47,790 bases of DNA, taken from NCBI GenBank assembly GCA_021532125.1, contig JADYUX010000011.1, positions 1 to 47,790 of the forward strand, given 5' to 3'. The DNA comes from Arcanobacterium haemolyticum. Lineage in GTDB: Bacteria; Actinomycetota; Actinomycetes; Actinomycetales; Actinomycetaceae. Below the pieces are notes generated by a model, which had not been told where the DNA came from, did no database searches, and worked only from the letters and a program-made list of their open reading frames with translations. The position numbers and the translations under genes were made by a program. Every line of letters starts with the position of its first letter. The stretch's first letter is position 1. Shown here piece after piece: positions 1 through 8,306 of this stretch.

Positions 1-165
1 TGGAACGCCTGGCGTATCCTTAGCGGCCCACAGAAGGTCAGCGAACGCTTCGTAGTCTTCACCTGCGTTCAGATAACGTTGAGTAAAGTTCTTTTCTTGC
101 TGCGTCGATGAATCCCATACGTACGGCTTAAGGCGTAGCGCTAATTCACGATGGTTGTATTTCAT
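1..165 (-). CDS. Hypothetical protein, N-terminal 55 residues only
   Basis: An open frame runs from an ATG at 163-165 off the left edge of the window without a stop. A clear ribosome binding site (GGAGG, seven bases before the ATG) supports the start. The visible peptide starts MKYNHRELALRL and is rich in charged and aromatic residues, with no signal peptide and no motif I recognise. It lies in the same accessory segment and orientation as the DUF262 and hicAB genes, so it may belong to the same island. Function unknown. Confidence 0.6.
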   Translation of the reverse strand, partial: MKYNHRELALRLKPYVWDSSTQQEKNFTQRYLNAGEDYEAFADLLWAAKDTPGVP

Positions 166-481
166 GAAGCAAACCTCCGAAACTTCAACTCAAGACCATA
201 CGCTAAACGTTCATCGATCCAACACATCACGACATCATTGAAATCCTACAGCCAGCGGAGTTGCGTTCCGTGTTCCACGCTTGTACCACGGTACGAACCT
301 TGAAAACGTTCCCTCTGGCCACGAGGGCATATGGCTCTCTATACGCAACTTTCGATACAACGCCCCAGGCGGGTGCAAGAACAGGCAAGGCAGGTGCAGA
401 TATATTTCGGCTGGGTGCGAATCCCTGTGGGTAGGCGCATTTCGCTGCTTTTGCTGGTTTGCCTGCAGAGCCTGGGCAAAA
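166..481. other. Intergenic region without a recognisable gene
   Basis: About 316 bases separate the partial gene from the DUF262 gene. Base composition looks more AT-rich than the core genes. A small perfect inverted repeat (GTACC-AC-GGTAC) lies at 283-294. No tRNA, convincing terminator or gene was seen; a plus-strand open frame from 281 runs antisense into the DUF262 gene and has no family resemblance. Confidence 0.5.
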
Positions 482-2227
482 CTACGAACTCTTGAGAAGA
501 CCAGCGCCGTCGAGATAGTCGATGAAACCGTCGATCATCTGACTCGTGCGTTCTTTAATATCTCCTTCGACAAAGTCATTCATGTTGTTTGCTAGTGCAG
601 CGAGCTCGACATTCTTGGTGCCCTCGCGGCGCTGTCCAGAAAGAGTCTCGGCCCCTAGGTAATACTTCTGCTTATCGACAAAGCGGTAATCCGAAGCGCG
701 AATATTAATACGCTTTTCAAGGAATGCTTTGTTGCCGAGCGCTTCGAGCAAAATGTTGTCGCTCAGTGTCGCCTCGTGCTCAGCCCGCTTCTTTGCATAG
801 ATATGCTCAATCTCAAGTTTCGTGTCGAGATCCAAAACTTGCTGTTCATCTTCTTGGAATGCCCACCAGACAAGCATCGACTTGGTGATAGGGCGGCCAT
901 TAGTAAACCCGTAACTGGTAAAGATCTCCTTGATGTGCTGGCGAGTGAACTTGTAGTTTTCGAACATTACTGGCTCGTTGTTGACCAGACGCACCATCTC
1001 CGGATAAATCGGAGAGCGAAGTGCGTTCACGCCAGGACGGTCGATTGCGTATGCCCAAATGAAACCAGTGATGAGCGTGAGGAACTGTTCGAACTTACCT
1101 TGGTCAAGTTTTCCTTCAGCATCACGATTATGCATGAAGTATACGGATACGAAGAAGGTCCACATGCTATTCGGCGCATAGTGCAGGACAAACAATCGAC
1201 GCAACACTTCGGAGCTAAATACCGAATCGTCCTGTATCGAAACTTGTGCCCAAAACCCGAGTAGTGACTCCAAGTTCTCGAGCGTTTCATCTTTCTTGAG
1301 CAGCTCATAGCCATTGGCTTCGAAGAAGTCGCGTAGACCCTGCGTCGTGGTATCACGAATTCCACGACACGCACGCTCGTAGTACATGTACCGCGTGAAC
1401 AATTCGTCGACGGGATTGGCACGCGACGAAGCAAAGACTTGCTTCGATGTTTCTTCAAGTTCCCGCCAGCGCTGAACGAATTCAACCTTGCGGCCTTGGT
1501 CAGAGAAGTACTTATAGAGCTGAGATTTGAAAATGTCTGCGTCCGACAGTGGCAGGCCGCGGTCGTTGAGAGTTGAGAAGATCCGCAGTGCGGTACTTTG
1601 GGATTCCGCCTCGATAGGCAGCAGAATCAGATTATTCAAGGCACGAATGGCTAGCTTGGCGATGTAACTCGGGCACTCTAGAGTAAATTTCTCGATTCGG
1701 TCTTTGAAGAAGTTGAATGCTGCCGCGTACTTGCTCTTTTGTCCTGGCGTGACTTCGCCGCTTTTCAAGATGGACAAGAATTCTTCTTTGTCATCGTCTG
1801 AGGCGACTTCCGAATCAATCTTGAGATGGTCTCGGTCGGCCTCACCAAACTCGTCAGTCTTCCAAAGACATTCCGCGATCTTCGCCAGCGTGAGTCGTGA
1901 TTCTTTATCCTTCTGGTTCTCGAACTTTGCGTAGAAGGCACGTAGTAGGAGCATCAACGTGGTTAAACGCTGCTGCCCGTCGATGATCTCTAACTTACGT
2001 TCACTGTTTCTAAACGTCACGATTGGCCCGAGGAAATACTCATCGTCAGAGTCGAAGGCGTCTGCGTCTCCTTGGGGAATCGCGAAAGCGAGAATGTCCT
2101 CCCAAAGTGTGCTCAGCTGATCTTCACTCCACGCATAGGGACGCTGATAATCCGGGATAAGGAAATCAGAACGTTTGTCACTGAACAGTTTCAGAACAGT
2201 TTGCTGATCAATGTTTAGTTTGGACAT
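482..2227 (-). CDS. DUF262/DUF1524 (GmrSD-like) family protein
   Basis: A 581-residue cytoplasmic protein. The N-terminal DUF262 (ParB/sulfiredoxin-like nucleotide-binding) domain shows IPDYQRPYAW at 24-33 and the hallmark DGQQR at 83-87. The C-terminus has a DUF1524-like HNH remnant (IEHIY, then LLEALGNKAFLEKRIN). This pairing is that of GmrSD-type type IV restriction enzymes and related defence nucleases; here both halves sit on one chain. I chose the ATG at 2225-2227 because it has a GAGGA ribosome binding site and begins just before the conserved region; an upstream in-frame ATG at 2383 adds 52 unconvincing residues. A -10-like TAGAAT lies at 2257-2262. A role in anti-phage defence is inference; the family label is firm. 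Confidence 0.85.
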   Translation of the reverse strand: MSKLNIDQQTVLKLFSDKRSDFLIPDYQRPYAWSEDQLSTLWEDILAFAIPQGDADAFDSDDEYFLGPIVTFRNSERKLEIIDGQQRLTTLMLLLRAFYAKFENQKDKESRLTLAKIAECLWKTDEFGEADRDHLKIDSEVASDDDKEEFLSILKSGEVTPGQKSKYAAAFNFFKDRIEKFTLECPSYIAKLAIRALNNLILLPIEAESQSTALRIFSTLNDRGLPLSDADIFKSQLYKYFSDQGRKVEFVQRWRELEETSKQVFASSRANPVDELFTRYMYYERACRGIRDTTTQGLRDFFEANGYELLKKDETLENLESLLGFWAQVSIQDDSVFSSEVLRRLFVLHYAPNSMWTFFVSVYFMHNRDAEGKLDQGKFEQFLTLITGFIWAYAIDRPGVNALRSPIYPEMVRLVNNEPVMFENYKFTRQHIKEIFTSYGFTNGRPITKSMLVWWAFQEDEQQVLDLDTKLEIEHIYAKKRAEHEATLSDNILLEALGNKAFLEKRINIRASDYRFVDKQKYYLGAETLSGQRREGTKNVELAALANNMNDFVEGDIKERTSQMIDGFIDYLDGAGLLKSS

Positions 2228-2436
2228 GGGCTTCCTCGCACTCGTCAACTGCATCCATTCTAGCGAGACCTGCCCTACGACGGCTCGGCAGTTCACCACT
2301 CCATCGGCTATACACGACATTGCAGGGGATAGCCTTTCATACCCCGCAGAGAGCAGCATTATGGGGGACGTTTTGAACCCCACGTTGACGAAGCCCCGGA
2401 AGCAGGGAGGTACACCAGACCTATCTCATGTGGAAG

Positions 2437-2814
2437 CTAGGCGTGGGCGAGGGTGTTTGCACGTTGGAAGGAGATGTCAAGGAGTGTGCCGATATCGCGG
2501 TACGGCATTCCTTGCTCGGAGAGTTCCTTCGTGAGGCGGGTAAGCTCGTTAGTTGCCTCTGTTTGGGCTTGACGTGCCGTTTCTCGGAGTTGACGGACAC
2601 GTTCTGCCTCACGGCCTAGCTCACCAGTTGCTTCAATCCTTATGTCGGCTTGACCTGGATATGGTTCGATTTCCGGGAAAAGTGTGAGCGCGTCTCGAAC
2701 CATGTCAGGGATTTGATCGAGTCGCTTAGCCTGGGTGAAGAGGCCGGGAACTTCAGGGACTTCGACAACCCACCACCCTTCAGTGCGGGTTGCTTGTGCG
2801 GTATAGGTTGTCAC
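2437..2814 (-). CDS. hicB: HicB-family antitoxin
   Basis: A 125-residue protein starting at GTG 2812-2814, which overlaps the hicA stop (GTGA), so translation is probably coupled. The N-terminal half has the HicB/DUF1902 partial RNase H-like pattern (GWWVVEVPEVPGLFTQA followed by a helix with AL). The C-terminal part (GMPYRDIGTLLDIS) looks like a helix-turn-helix, which would bind the operator upstream of hicA. HicB antitoxins bind and neutralise the HicA mRNA interferase and repress their own operon. The order hicA then hicB is the common one. Family call good; DNA-binding role inferred. Confidence 0.8.
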   Translation of the reverse strand: MTTYTAQATRTEGWWVVEVPEVPGLFTQAKRLDQIPDMVRDALTLFPEIEPYPGQADIRIEATGELGREAERVRQLRETARQAQTEATNELTRLTKELSEQGMPYRDIGTLLDISFQRANTLAHA

Positions 2815-3005
2815 TTTTCCGCTCCGATCTGCTTGAGGATTCTTCGGGCCAGGAGGTCCGGTATGTCGTTGTGGCGCGGAACGGTTGTGTATTTGTCGCC
2901 GACCCATACGCGAGTATGGTTAGCTCCTTCGCTCACGCGGAGTTCGAGGTTGTTGTCTTTTGCGTACTCACGGATTGTTGCGAGTAGGACTTTCCTCTTC
3001 GTCAT
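2811..3005 (-). CDS. hicA: HicA-family mRNA interferase toxin
   Basis: A 64-residue protein, normal for HicA. It has the HicA double-stranded RNA-binding-like layout: an N-terminal helix, then SEGANHTRVWVG with the expected catalytic His, TTVPRHNDIP in the position of the usual PxH motif, and a C-terminal LLARRILKQIG helix. HicA cleaves mRNA during translation when released from HicB. There is no good Shine-Dalgarno sequence, but a -10 box TAGACT ends exactly six bases before the ATG, so the transcript is likely leaderless. It sits about 290 bases from the 3' end of ssrA. Confidence 0.82.
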   Translation of the reverse strand: MTKRKVLLATIREYAKDNNLELRVSEGANHTRVWVGDKYTTVPRHNDIPDLLARRILKQIGAEK

Positions 3006-3011
3006 GAGAAT

Positions 3012-3040
3012 AGTCTACCTAACACGACTTACACAAGTCA
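3012..3040 (-). promoter_or_regulatory. hicAB promoter with internal palindromic operator candidate
   Basis: On the minus strand TGACTT (3035-3040) and TAGACT (3012-3017) are separated by 17 bases and resemble a -35/-10 pair. A perfect inverted repeat GACTT-ACAC-AAGTC occupies 3026-3039, overlapping the -35 and the spacer. That is where an autorepressing HicB would be expected to bind. Sequence pattern is direct; the regulatory role is inferred. Confidence 0.5.
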
Positions 3041-3269
3041 CCTCATATTGACTTAATTGATGGCGTTTAGTCGCCGAACCCCACCACCTTGTCAACCAAC
3101 GCTGTGTCTCTGCATCACCGACCCCATTTTCCTTGTGGCACCCCGTCGTTGTGGAACCCCGTTTGGATCCCTTCTCAGCATACAAGGGCGTGAATTTAGG
3201 CGAAATAAGCACATTTTCGGGGTTCCAATTGCCCAACGCGAGGATCAAGAAAACGTTGATATACCAACG

Positions 3270-3291
3270 AAAAACCCCGCCGAAGCGGGGT
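3270..3291 (-). terminator. Rho-independent terminator of ssrA
   Basis: Minus-strand hairpin ACCCCGC-TTCG-GCGGGGT followed by a T run, starting seven bases after the mature tmRNA 3' end. The UUCG tetraloop and T tail make this a strong intrinsic terminator. Confidence 0.9.
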
Positions 3292-3297
3292 CTCAAG

Positions 3298-3665
3298 TGG
3301 AGATGGCGAGAATTGAACTCGCGTCCGACGATGCACGCCCAAGTCTTCTCCGGGTGCAGTCTGCTAGACGTTGTTTTCGGCCTCAGCACTCACGCAGACA
3401 AGTTGCTGACCGACCTAGTCGCGTAAAAGTCCCGAGCACGCCCGCGACAAGCGTGCTCAGCAGTGGCTTCCTAAAACGACGCCAGGATCTGAGGAGGAAG
3501 CATCCTCAGGCTGACGGATTTCGGAGCTCGCTCAGGCGGCGAGGGCGAAATCGGTGCGCTTTTCAGTGGCACCTATTGGTTTGCAGAGAATCGTTATCGA
3601 GATGACTCTGCATCCTCGACCCGCTTCCCTTCGACATACGATCGTCGTCGAAACCGATCATCCCC
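3298..3665 (-). ncRNA. ssrA: tmRNA (transfer-messenger RNA)
   Basis: A 368-base tmRNA that rescues stalled ribosomes together with SmpB. The 5' end GGGGATG (3659-3665) pairs with CATCTCC (3299-3305) as the tRNA-like acceptor stem, and the T-arm GTTCAATTC lies close to the 3' end. CCA is not encoded. The tag reading frame at 3532-3570 encodes ATEKRTDFALAA then TGA, matching actinobacterial tags that end in ALAA. A possible -10 box TAGAAT lies at 3702-3707. The partner gene smpB is 2.5 kb upstream, with a DUF2207 gene between them. Confidence 0.95.
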
Positions 3666-3757
3666 ATATTGAATTGTCACCCAGAAACTGGGCGTTAGAA
3701 GATTCTACACATTTGGCAAACATAAATCTAGAGTGCCCCATTTTCTCGAACGCCTAG

Positions 3758-4036
3758 CAGTATGTGTACCCGTGCGCCCAGTTCTCCCGCCGGTGATGAG
3801 GCTAACGCGGGCGCCGTCCCTATCAGTATGTACCCGTGTGCCCAGTTCCCCCCGCAAGAATGAAACAGACCCATGCCAGCGCGCTCAGCCCCGCGAGCTA
3901 TGTGTTCCGCACCCCCGCACACATCACCCCGCACCCATGCCAGCACGCTCGGCCCCGCGAGCTACCTGTTCCGCGCCCGCATACATCGCCCCCCCGCACC
4001 CATGCCAGCGCGCTCAGCCCCGCGAGCTATGTGTTC
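3758..4036. repeat. Imperfect intergenic tandem repeats, period about 64-66 bp
   Basis: Three copies of a unit containing ATGCCAGCGCGCTCAG start at 3873, 3937 and 4002 (spacing 64 and 65) and run to about 4036. Two shorter related copies beginning CAGTATGT start at 3758 and 3824 (spacing 66). The region lies between the ssrA promoter side and the end of the DUF2207 gene and has no convincing gene. The rest of 3666-4170 outside the repeats shows only the ssrA upstream region and nothing else recognisable. Confidence 0.8.
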
Positions 4037-4170
4037 ACCGGGGCTTGGATCGGGCCCCCTGCCCGCCGTCTCTGCATGCGACGGCCTATCGCATGGCTTG
4101 CGAGGAGGATCGGGACCTCTGCCCTCGGGCTCCGCACCCTTACCGGCTGAGCGCTAGACCAGTCCTACAC

Positions 4171-6123
4171 TCACCACGTTCCGCCTCCTGCGCCGAAGCT
4201 GCCGCCGCCGACAGTCGTCGTGGCAGCGGAGCTGCTTCCCCCACCAAATGCGGTTTCAATTCCTTCGCCGTTCCAGGCAGATTGTGCCCCGGTTGTCATG
4301 CTCGATATGATGAGCGCCGCCGATGCCGCATTGAAGTGCCCAGTATCGGAATACCACCAGCCGCCGTCATCTTCCGCCGTATTCTCGCCGTTCTGGCCTT
4401 TGCGGGTTTCCATTCCTTGCGCCCACGCTCCAACGAGCCGGAGCGTGATAGCCCACGGCAACATCCTGAGGCGCTCACGATCGTCTTCTTCCTTACCTTG
4501 TGCTTCTTTCAGCGACAGGATGTACCGACGATAGCCTTCGACCTGTTCCCGTGCGAGTGTGCCTTCGGCTGTGCGTGCCGTTCGACGCAAGGTACCGAGA
4601 ATGGCGACGATGCCCGGCACCCCGACGAGCATACCAATTCCTCCCGTGCGCCCTTCGATAAAGCCATAGACAACAAGGAGCAGGCCGATGACTGCCGCAA
4701 TCCAACCGGCGTAATGCATAATCCTTCCAGCTAGGTTACGTGCCGGTGGCGCGAACCATAGGTCTTTCTTCTCCTGGGTTGCACTGCGCACGATTGCGTC
4801 AACAAAGCTTGTTTCAAGGTTTCGTAGCCGTGATCCTCGCGCGAGTACGTCGGCGCCATATGTATCAATGAGTTCGTCGATATCGGGCACACCAGCGAGA
4901 ACCTCAGCATCGAGTGGCTCGTATCCGCCGTCTTCGTGGTCTTCATACGCCTGGGGGCGTGCAATTGCTTTGAGGAAGTCTGCTTCAAATTCTTCGAGGC
5001 GGTTATCCGGTTTCTCAAGAGGAATGAGTAGCCAGTTCGTTGGATCGTCGGATTCGTATTTCTCTCCTACAGGATCGTCGTATGCAATGACTGCGAGGTA
5101 TCCGCGTTGAGCCAACGAGACAACGATAGAAGTTAGCACGTCGCCTTCGAACACCGAACCGTAGTAGGCGATACCGGCCTGCGCGGGATGCATGTCTGGC
5201 TCGGCGCGGCGAATCTGCGGTCGTACCCTACCGACATGACCAATCTGTGTTGTGCCCAGCGGCCGAGCACCAAATTCGCCCCCAATATATCGTTCATCTT
5301 TGCGACGAATGATGAAACAGAAAAATCCTGTGAGTAGCCCTGCGCCAATTCCGGCCCCGGCCGCTGCCCAGGTAATTCCCGTTCCTGGGCGCTTCTCAAC
5401 CAGAGGAGCCGGCACCGTTACCTTCCCGGATGGCCACGATGCGTCAACGGTTACGCCGTTACTTCCTAGGCCCTCGTATTCGGCACTCCATGTTGCCTCT
5501 CCATGTGCAACATCAGCTCCAACTACGGCACACGGTTGCCCGCTCCCCTCAGCTCCGGCAACGCACGAAAACTCGCCACCCTCCGGAACCACTAAGCTCA
5601 GTGAGAAGCTCTCGATATCCCAATCGGTGTAGGCGCCGGCAGTGATGACATCCCACGCGAGGCGATCACTCTCGTCATCTGAGGACACAAGCCCCTGCAC
5701 CGACAGATCGATAGAGTACCGATGTGATCCCGTGATTTCGTTGTCTTCATCCCCAACACGGACAATAAGCCGATCGCGTTCGTTCTCGGTATGTACTTTC
5801 GCGGGCGAACCATCTTGGGTCACCTCACCGAGCTTCACATCGAAGATCTGATACTCGTCGTCCCCATATTCCGCTGCTGTCGGGAAGACAAAATACGGCC
5901 CGTGCACTCGATCAGAAAATCGGGCATCGACCGTGATTCGCATGGTGAGCGCCCCATCGTCGGTCACGCGCGCCACAACGTCATACGACCCCACTGTTGT
6001 GGCAGAATCGGCGCGCACAGGACCGACAGGAGCGGCAAGCGCGACGATTGCAGCCATGACGGCAAGGATGGGTGCGGCGACGAAACGTCGCCAGTAGCGG
6101 CCGAAACGTGGACGAGTGCTCAT
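4171..6123 (-). CDS. DUF2207 family membrane protein
   Basis: A 650-residue predicted membrane protein of the DUF2207 family. It starts with a signal peptide (basic MSTRPRFGRYWRR, a hydrophobic stretch, then a PVRADS-type cleavage site). An extracellular beta-rich domain follows (residues about 40-245), then a transmembrane segment ending in basic residues (FCFIIRRKDER), a cytoplasmic region, two more close membrane segments near residue 480-510, and a typical glycine/serine-rich tail ending GAGGGTW. Family function is unknown. There is no Shine-Dalgarno; TAGAAC ends six bases before the ATG, which supports the start and a leaderless transcript. Confidence 0.85.
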   Translation of the reverse strand: MSTRPRFGRYWRRFVAAPILAVMAAIVALAAPVGPVRADSATTVGSYDVVARVTDDGALTMRITVDARFSDRVHGPYFVFPTAAEYGDDEYQIFDVKLGEVTQDGSPAKVHTENERDRLIVRVGDEDNEITGSHRYSIDLSVQGLVSSDDESDRLAWDVITAGAYTDWDIESFSLSLVVPEGGEFSCVAGAEGSGQPCAVVGADVAHGEATWSAEYEGLGSNGVTVDASWPSGKVTVPAPLVEKRPGTGITWAAAGAGIGAGLLTGFFCFIIRRKDERYIGGEFGARPLGTTQIGHVGRVRPQIRRAEPDMHPAQAGIAYYGSVFEGDVLTSIVVSLAQRGYLAVIAYDDPVGEKYESDDPTNWLLIPLEKPDNRLEEFEADFLKAIARPQAYEDHEDGGYEPLDAEVLAGVPDIDELIDTYGADVLARGSRLRNLETSFVDAIVRSATQEKKDLWFAPPARNLAGRIMHYAGWIAAVIGLLLVVYGFIEGRTGGIGMLVGVPGIVAILGTLRRTARTAEGTLAREQVEGYRRYILSLKEAQGKEEDDRERLRMLPWAITLRLVGAWAQGMETRKGQNGENTAEDDGGWWYSDTGHFNAASAALIISSMTTGAQSAWNGEGIETAFGGGSSSAATTTVGGGSFGAGGGTW

Positions 6124-6129
6124 AATGAC

Positions 6130-6152
6130 GTTCTATCACACGTGGGCGACGA
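6130..6152 (-). promoter_or_regulatory. Leaderless promoter of the DUF2207 gene
   Basis: Minus strand: TCGTCG (6147-6152), 11 bases, TAGAAC (6130-6135), six bases, then the ATG at 6123. No ribosome binding site is present. See the findings on the shared promoter layout. Confidence 0.45.
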
Positions 6153-6210
6153 AAATTTGTGGTGATTTTTACGCGCCCCTCACAACGTCCGCCATAATGC
6201 CGGGGATCTA

Positions 6211-6738
6211 CTATCCGCGTGCTCGCCTCCGTGCCGCGGACATCGCGCGCTCAGCCTCACGGTCTGCTTCACGACGCCGCAACGTCTCGCGCTTATCCCA
6301 CTCCTGCTTTCCTTGCGCCAACGCAATTTCCACTTTGGCACGGCCCCGGATGAAGTAGAGCTCAAGCGGCACAATTGTGTAGCCCTTGGCAGCTACCTTC
6401 TGCGAAAGCTTCCGCAACTCCTCACGATGAAGGAGGAGCTTGCGTTTACGGGTAGGCGCGTGGTTTGTCCATGTGCCCATGGCGTAGATCGGAATGTTGG
6501 CGCCCTGGAGCCAGCCTTCGCCGTGACGGTCGATCTCCACCCACGCATCGATGAGCGAGGCTCGGCCCATTCGAAGGGCTTTTACTTCGGTACCGGTGAG
6601 CGACAATCCTGCCTCGAAGGTATCCTCGATGTTGTAATCGTGACGTGCCTTCTTGTTACGGGCGATGACATGCTTCGCGTCGGCAGCTTCTTTCGCCTTC
6701 TGCGCGGCTGTCAGTTTCGTCGTCTTATTTTTTGCCAT
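6211..6738 (-). CDS. smpB: SsrA-binding protein SmpB
   Basis: A 175-residue protein that binds tmRNA and delivers it to stalled ribosomes. Conserved SmpB features are HDYNIEDTFEAGLSLTGTEVKALR near the start, a GRASLIDAWVEI stretch, RKLLLHREEL, and the C-terminal basic tail with KQEWDKRETLRRREADRE that inserts in the mRNA channel. An N-terminal Lys/Ala-rich extension of about 25 residues is longer than in many homologues. The ATG is preceded by a perfect GGAGG. It is separate from the DUF2207 gene by about 90 bases. Confidence 0.97.
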   Translation of the reverse strand: MAKNKTTKLTAAQKAKEAADAKHVIARNKKARHDYNIEDTFEAGLSLTGTEVKALRMGRASLIDAWVEIDRHGEGWLQGANIPIYAMGTWTNHAPTRKRKLLLHREELRKLSQKVAAKGYTIVPLELYFIRGRAKVEIALAQGKQEWDKRETLRRREADREAERAMSAARRRARG

Positions 6739-6780
6739 GAGAACCCTCCTTCACTCTGCTCGGAATGCGCGAATTACAAT

Positions 6781-6803
6781 ATCATAGTGCGGATTGACGA
6801 CGA
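6781..6803 (-). promoter_or_regulatory. Candidate smpB promoter
   Basis: Minus strand TCGTCG (6798-6803), 11 bases, TATGAT (6781-6786), about 40 bases before the smpB ATG. The arrangement is the same as upstream of adnA and others. Confidence 0.35.
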
Positions 6804-6930
6804 AGATCGACCCTTGCGTTGATCGCGTGCTCACATCGGCGGGCATTCGCACTTCACGCCACCACCAAAGACGACTCGGCAAAATCGTCGCCGTGAAACA
6901 GTCTCGTCGTCCAACACGAATCCAACAAGA

Positions 6931-6961
6931 AAACGAGGGAGCCGACGCGACTCCCCCGTTT
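6931..6961 (-). terminator. Terminator after the M23 hydrolase gene
   Basis: Minus strand hairpin with arms AAACG-x-GGGAG and CTCCC-x-CGTTT (one mismatch), followed by TTTTCTTGTT. It lies 19 bases after the stop codon of the M23 gene and would end the ftsE-ftsX-M23 transcript. Confidence 0.65.
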
Positions 6962-6979
6962 CTCATCGAACACATGTCA

Positions 6980-8293
6980 TCAGTTGCGGCGTGTGAAAGC
7001 CGGGAAGGACATCGGATCGACGACGCGGCCGTTCTTCCACACTTCCATGTGGACGTGGCATCCGGTGACTTGTCCGGTTTGTCCGGTCCAGCCGATGACA
7101 TCGCCCTGGCTCACCGTCTGCCCGACTCGTACGTTGAATCCCGACAAATGGTTTGTGACAGCAACCCAGGAGGCACCGTCCACGTTCCCCAGGTTGATGT
7201 AAATCTGGTTACCGTGTGTCGAATTTCCTGGAGCAGGAATGACCTTCGCGATCGTGCCGTTGGCTGGCGCCACCTGGGCTTCTCCGCACGCCGACCGAAG
7301 ATCAACTCCGTTGTGCATCCAATATCCGCCAAAAGGATATTCGCGCATTCCAAAGGGCGATGTCACGTACAGCGGAGCTGGCACGACGGGGATCAGCCAG
7401 TGTGCACCGGCATTCGAAGATCCGCCGCCAGAGCTCGATCCGCCCCGAGCCGCAGCAGCAGCCGCTGCCGCCGCGTTCTGAGCGTCAATTTCCGCGATGG
7501 CGTTCTTCGTCGCGTCGATATCGCTCTGAAGGCTGGAGATGCTCGCCTCGAAATCCGCCTTCTTCGACTCGAGTTCGGCAGATTGCGATTCGTATGTGGA
7601 CTGAAGGTTGGCAAGTTCCTGAGTTTTTGCCTGAGCCTCAGACTGCTTCGATTCCTTTTGGGCGACGAGTTCGTCTGCTTGCTTCTTCAGTTCCTCGATT
7701 TGAGCCTTCACGTCGGCCTGGCGTGCCTGGCGCGTGAGATTCTGAGCCGTTGCCTGAGTCACCTGCTGCAGAGTCGCGGTTTGCGTCCGAGTCAGCGCAG
7801 CAGCAGCAGCGTAGGAGTTGAGGAACTCTTCACTAGAGCTCGACCCCATGAGAAGATCGAGCGTACTCGGCACGTTTTCCCCGCGGTAATGCGAACGCGC
7901 AATAGCCCCCAAGTTCCCCCGGGTTTCCTCTAGCGCCTCATTGCCGTTTGCAATGTCGTCCTCGATGCCGGAGAGCTCGGCTTCTGCCTGGCTGAGCTGG
8001 TCGGCAACTGTTTGCTGCCCGCGTTCAGCTTCAGCCAATTCAGCATTCGCCGAATCAAGTTCCGCTTGTGCAACGGGGATCTGGGTCCTCGTCGTTTCAA
8101 GCGCAAGGTAGATCGACTGGAGATCCGTATCCACGCCTTCGAGAGCGGACTGTGTGCTCTCTAGTTGTCCCTGCTGAGACTTTTGTTTTTCGACGAGGTC
8201 TGAACGATCGTCGGCGTACGCGCCAGCAGCGATCAGGCCGCTGGCAAGAAGTGCCGTAGCCGCGAGGAAAGCCGAAATCTTCTTCGTCGTCAT
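6980..8293 (-). CDS. M23 family peptidoglycan hydrolase with coiled coil (FtsEX partner)
   Basis: A 437-residue exported protein. Residues 1-27 are a signal peptide ending GAYA. Residues about 30-280 are a long Gln/Glu/Ala/Lys-rich coiled coil, followed by an alanine and Gly/Ser linker. The C-terminal LytM/M23 domain keeps the zinc ligands and catalytic residues: HNGVD, NHLS and CHVHMEV. It should cleave peptidoglycan cross-links. It begins 13 bases after ftsX with a GGGGAG ribosome binding site, so it is almost certainly the hydrolase activated by FtsEX, as EnvC (an inactive activator) or PcsB are elsewhere. Here the catalytic residues are intact, so direct hydrolysis is likely. Confidence 0.9.
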   Translation of the reverse strand: MTTKKISAFLAATALLASGLIAAGAYADDRSDLVEKQKSQQGQLESTQSALEGVDTDLQSIYLALETTRTQIPVAQAELDSANAELAEAERGQQTVADQLSQAEAELSGIEDDIANGNEALEETRGNLGAIARSHYRGENVPSTLDLLMGSSSSEEFLNSYAAAAALTRTQTATLQQVTQATAQNLTRQARQADVKAQIEELKKQADELVAQKESKQSEAQAKTQELANLQSTYESQSAELESKKADFEASISSLQSDIDATKNAIAEIDAQNAAAAAAAAARGGSSSGGGSSNAGAHWLIPVVPAPLYVTSPFGMREYPFGGYWMHNGVDLRSACGEAQVAPANGTIAKVIPAPGNSTHGNQIYINLGNVDGASWVAVTNHLSGFNVRVGQTVSQGDVIGWTGQTGQVTGCHVHMEVWKNGRVVDPMSFPAFTRRN

Positions 8294-8306
8294 TTCTCCC
8301 CTATCG

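Noticed and set aside
413-425. GGGTGCGAATCCC resembling a tRNA T-arm
   Set aside because: The loop is not TTCGAAT-like and no acceptor, D or anticodon arm can be built around it.
281-595. Plus-strand open frame of 104 codons
   Set aside because: It runs antisense into the 3' end of the DUF262 gene, lacks a ribosome binding site and resembles no family.
3733-4734. Long plus-strand open frame of 333 codons
   Set aside because: It covers the GC-rich tandem repeats and then runs antisense to the DUF2207 gene; composition is repeat-driven.
6794-7933. Long plus-strand open frame opposite the M23 gene
   Set aside because: Antisense shadow of a well-supported gene with coiled-coil and M23 motifs.
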